DNA of 5,139 nt from Bacillota bacterium (GTDB lineage: Bacteria > Bacillota > UBA4882 > JAAYXC01). The position numbers and the translations under genes are program-made. The stretch covers positions 1 to 5,139 of the forward strand of contig JAAYXC010000105.1 of assembly GCA_012516115.1 (NCBI GenBank). The letters are read 5' to 3'. Shown here in pieces: positions 4,685 to 5,139 of this stretch. Below the pieces are notes generated by a model, which saw nothing but the letters and a program-made list of their open reading frames with translations, searched no databases and was not told the DNA's origin. The stretch's first letter is position 1. Every line of letters starts with the position of its first letter.

Positions 4685-5139
4685 TCATCTGTCCTCCAGA
4701 ACCGGTAACTCTTCGTTCATCCTCGCCCCTTTGGCCCGACATAAAGCGGCCAGGTCGAAAAGGAATTGCCCGTACGGTCGCGTCTGGTCCCATAGACGGT
4801 GTATTCGCCGGGCGTATTTTCGTTTTTCCCCCTCTTCCCCCGCCCGGTGGAAGCGACGGACGAGGCGCCAGAGTTTATGGGGGAAGGTCAGAAGCCCCAA
4901 GAGGCCGAGGAGTTCGGTGGGGGAGAAAGGGGAGATCTCCCCATAGGCCTCGAGCATGGCCAGGCCCACCTCCCACGACCAGTCTAGCCGGGCCAGGGCC
5001 CGGCGGAAGATCTTCCAGAGATCGAAGAGCGGCGGGCCGGGACGCATGGCATCGAAATCGATCAGGGCCGCTTCCCCCTCCGGGGTGAGGATGAAATTGC
5101 GCGCGGCCACGTCGTTGTGACAGAGCGAGTCCGTGGCGA
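4685..5139 (-). CDS. CotS-family spore-coat kinase-fold protein (5' partial)
   Basis: The frame is open to the right edge, so the N-terminal part, about 190 residues by comparison with its neighbour, lies outside the window. The 150 visible residues begin just before the catalytic loop LCHNDVAARNF, giving catalytic Asp and Asn in the H-x-D-x4-N pattern. LIDFD follows 13 residues later with the metal-binding Asp. A C-lobe rich in Trp, Phe and Arg (LWKIFRRALARLDWSWEV, FPHKLWRLVRRF) completes the family pattern. The GTG at 5110 falls inside the catalytic loop and cannot be the start. The protein ends LPVLEDR with TGA 4687-4685. It is a diverged paralogue of the downstream kinase, with the same motif order but low identity, and forms an operon with it. 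Expression in sporulating cells is expected from the family; the promoter is outside the window. Confidence 0.9.
   Translation of the reverse strand, partial: ATDSLCHNDVAARNFILTPEGEAALIDFDAMRPGPPLFDLWKIFRRALARLDWSWEVGLAMLEAYGEISPFSPTELLGLLGLLTFPHKLWRLVRRFHRAGEEGEKRKYARRIHRLWDQTRPYGQFLFDLAALCRAKGARMNEELPVLEDR
4692..4697 (-). promoter_or_regulatory. Ribosome binding site deciding the GTG start of the second kinase
   Basis: GGAGGA, inside the last codons of the upstream kinase gene, lies 8 nt before GTG 4683-4681. The out-of-frame ATG at 4688-4686, which overlaps the upstream stop codon, is too close to it and leads into a shadow frame. This supports the GTG start and termination-reinitiation between the two genes. 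Confidence 0.8.

Noticed and set aside
4318..5088. 256-codon + strand frame over both kinase genes
   Set aside because: It is low-complexity and Gly/Arg/Pro-rich and spans two well-supported kinase genes on the other strand.

Overview
The window looks like chromosomal DNA from a GC-rich, endospore-forming Firmicute, probably of the Moorella/Desulfotomaculum type of thermophilic or anaerobic Clostridia. The evidence is two adjacent CotS-type spore-coat kinase genes, a DUF2993 lipoprotein-like gene, a ferredoxin-containing DUF362 protein, a Uma2-family nuclease gene and strong GGAGG ribosome binding sites. The genus is an inference; nothing in the window fixes it.

Layout from left to right. 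(1) The 3' part of a DUF362/[4Fe-4S] protein gene on the + strand, cut by the left edge (1-1047). (2) A 331-bp gap (1048-1378) between convergent genes, with a perfect 10-bp hairpin and no convincing gene. (3) A Cys-rich four-helix-bundle copper-storage gene (1379-1726, minus). (4) An AT-rich spacer with a bulged inverted repeat and a perfect TATAAT. (5) A Uma2-family (DUF820) protein gene (1914-2486, minus). (6) tRNA-Leu(UAG) (2732-2816, minus), with encoded CCA and a near-consensus promoter. (7) A divergent DUF2993/LmeA-like gene (2920-3639, +), whose start codon sits in the loop of a perfect 6-bp hairpin. (8) Two CotS-family kinase-fold genes on the minus strand (3409-4683 and 4685 to beyond 5139), one base apart and almost certainly co-transcribed.

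The two kinase genes form the only clear operon. The other genes look like single transcription units with no shared pathway: redox/iron-sulfur, copper buffering, a nuclease-fold orphan, a tRNA and an envelope protein.

The most notable feature is the 3' end of the complete kinase gene. Its frame runs 231 bp antisense into the DUF2993 gene. Removing one base from a T4 run at 3658-3661 (A4 on the coding strand) would end the kinase at a TGA after 342 residues and abolish the overlap. This points to an indel, a sequencing error or a lost stop codon rather than a functional tail. I see no CRISPR array, insertion sequence, integrase or obvious new multi-gene system here.
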